From contig CALFJC010000141.1 in NCBI GenBank assembly GCA_937877655.1, forward strand, positions 1 to 21,400: a DNA stretch of 21,400 nucleotides, in the 5' to 3' direction. The notes under the pieces were generated by a model. It made no database searches, was not told the origin of the DNA, and saw nothing but the letters and a program-made list of their open reading frames with translations. The DNA is from an uncultured Selenomonadales bacterium (lineage in GTDB: Bacteria > Bacillota > Negativicutes > Selenomonadales > Selenomonadaceae). Positions 21,395 through 21,400 of the stretch are shown piece by piece; position 1 is the stretch's first letter, and each line of letters begins with the position of its first letter. The position numbers and the translations under genes were made by a program.

Positions 21395-21400
21395 CAAAAA

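Noticed and set aside
1..21400. tRNA, rRNA, insertion sequences and prophage genes
   Set aside because: I looked for cloverleaf patterns, transposase motifs and phage genes and found none that I could support.

Overview
The window looks like the chromosome of a flagellated, probably diderm member of the Bacillota, with Negativicutes/Selenomonadales as my best guess. This rests on the flgB-flgC-fliE-fliF-fliG-fliH-fliI-fliJ gene order, the style of the FliI and FliG sequences, strong purine-rich Shine-Dalgarno sites and frequent TTG starts. The assignment is inference; no rRNA or other marker gene is present.

Layout. 75-968 (minus): a ROK-family sugar kinase. 1203-9596 (plus): a flagellar basal-body/export operon, flgB to fliJ, preceded by a sigma-A-like promoter. 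Three gene junctions (flgB/flgC, fliE/fliF, fliF/fliG) each carry an array of heptanucleotide repeats followed by its approximate reverse complement, and fliG/fliH carries a cluster of hairpins. Between fliH and fliI sits a cargo of three small genes (a VapB-like antitoxin, a VapC PIN toxin and an EVE-domain protein). The last of these overlaps fliI by 8 nt, so it looks translationally coupled to it. The plus-strand series continues with an FkbM methyltransferase, a signal-less lytic transglycosylase (possible FlgJ-type rod muramidase), a secreted amidase, azlCD and a small unknown gene, up to 13645.

13646-14072 contains no gene of ordinary size. It holds what I regard as the most interesting locus: a candidate type I toxin-antitoxin system. 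A 24-residue hydrophobic peptide is encoded on the minus strand, with a near-perfect Shine-Dalgarno sequestered in a hairpin, its own promoter and a strong terminator. A consensus promoter on the plus strand would make an antisense RNA across the whole message. The two ends of the toxin message are complementary in three ordered blocks, as in fold-back-regulated toxin mRNAs.

14073-15904 (plus): a TIGR04076-like protein and rsmB, ending at a bidirectional terminator. 15953-17762 (minus): a possible three-gene unit, DUF1232 protein, HTH-like protein and VWA protein. 17902-21272 (plus): mutS overlapping an ABC-2 polysaccharide-exporter permease. A 35-nt palindrome occurs near both ends of the window in opposite orientations, and a relative lies between fliG and fliH. 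The two terminal copies differ by compensatory changes in the stem.
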